Below, one piece after another: positions 63,101 through 64,000 of a stretch of 64,000 nt of DNA. The DNA comes from an uncultured Lachnospiraceae bacterium (GTDB lineage: Bacteria; Bacillota; Clostridia; Lachnospirales; Lachnospiraceae). Positions within the stretch are counted from its first letter, which is position 1. Each line of letters opens with the position of its first letter. The stretch covers positions 62,001 to 126,000 of the forward strand of contig CANQSN010000001.1 in assembly GCA_947626505.1 (NCBI GenBank). The letters are read 5' to 3'. The notes below the pieces were generated by a model. It was not told where the DNA came from, ran no database searches, and saw nothing but the letters and a program-made list of their open reading frames with translations. The position numbers were made by a program, and so were the translations under genes.

Positions 63101-64000
63101 ATAAGAAATGCCCTAAGTGCGGACATATGCTGAATAAGGAGGGACATGATATTCCGTTTGAAACCTTCTTGGGTTTTAAGGGGGATAAGGAGCCGGATAT
63201 CGACCTTAATTTTTCCGGCGAGTATCAGGCAAATGCGCACAGATATACCGAGGTGCTTTTTGGAGAGGGGCATGCATTTCGTGCAGGTACTATTGGAAGC
63301 GTTGCTGATAAGACTGCCTATGGATATGTTTACAAATATTTTGAGGATGTAGAGAGGAACAAGGTATATAAGCAGGCTGTTTTAGAGGGTAAAGATGAGA
63401 AGTCTGCAAAGAAGCAGGCAAATGAGGCTACGGTTTTTGTATCTAAAAGACGCTGTGAAATGGAACGTCTTGCCAAGGGATGTACAGGGGTGAAGCGCAC
63501 TACAGGACAGCATCCGGGAGGAATTATCGTAGTTCCGCATCATATGGATATATGTACATTTACCCCTATACAGCATCCTGCAAATGATACTGAAACGGAT
63601 ATTATTACAACACATTTTGAATACCATTCCATTGACCATAACCTGTTAAAGCTGGATATTCTTGGACACGACGATCCTACCATGATTCGGCGTATGGAGG
63701 ATTTGACAGGAATAGATGCAAAAACCATTAAGCTTGATGATCCTAAGGTTATGTCCTTATTTCATGGAACAGAGGCTTTGGGAATTGAGCCTTCTGACAT
63801 TGATGGAGTTCCTTTGGGTTCTCTTGGTATCCCTGAATTTGGAACGGAATTTGTTATTCAAATGCTAGTAGACACAAAGCCGAAAAGTTTTTCAGATTTG
63901 GTGCGTATTTCCGGTCTGTCACATGGTACAGATGTGTGGCTTGGCAATGCTCAGGAGTTAATTAGGCAGGGAATTGTAGAGATTTCCGGAGCTATATGCT
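60154..64000 (+). CDS. polC: DNA polymerase III PolC-type alpha subunit (partial, runs off the window)
   Basis: Reading frame beginning at TTG 60154 (alternative ATG 60202) stays open; [69 protein letters not shown] exonuclease; [22 protein letters not shown]. Confidence 0.93.
   Translation, partial: [1282 protein letters not shown]

Overview
This window looks like a low-GC Firmicutes chromosome, probably Lachnospiraceae/Clostridia (inferred from gene content, not tested). It holds housekeeping genes plus a large block of secreted-protein genes. The left end carries rpsB-tsf. The right end carries bactofilin-pyrH-frr-uppS-cdsA-dxr-rseP-ispG-polC, with polC running off the edge. These two halves are often contiguous in Firmicutes but here lie about 51 kb apart. 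Between them are: an orphan TrpB2-type tryptophan synthase; an unusual C_GCAxxG_C_C + degenerate GGDEF + EAL fusion; yjbQ; an ECF sigma/putative anti-sigma pair; a GT2 glycosyltransferase; an acyl-CoA synthetase; trpS; an LTA-synthase-like sulfatase; an ABC-F ATPase; rex; nnr-alr-mazF (no visible antitoxin); yebC; a BIG2-domain surface-protein cluster (amidase, two giant BIG2 proteins, LRR/BIG2 protein, pre-peptidase-like protein); gdhA; iorAB; an SSS symporter; and a C-type-lectin-like/BIG2 giant protein. There are two tRNAs (Gly-GCC and Arg-CCG, both minus strand). I saw no CRISPR array, transposase, prophage or known defence locus. Leads most worth following: (1) the putative redox-domain/c-di-GMP phosphodiesterase fusion, bracketed by two inverted copies of a 35-nt palindromic element; (2) lysine-rich BIG2 modules at the C-termini of several large exported proteins, possibly a non-covalent wall anchor; (3) a Rex-box-like sequence inside a near-consensus rex promoter; (4) a solitary MazF; (5) a standalone HPt protein next to a bactofilin.
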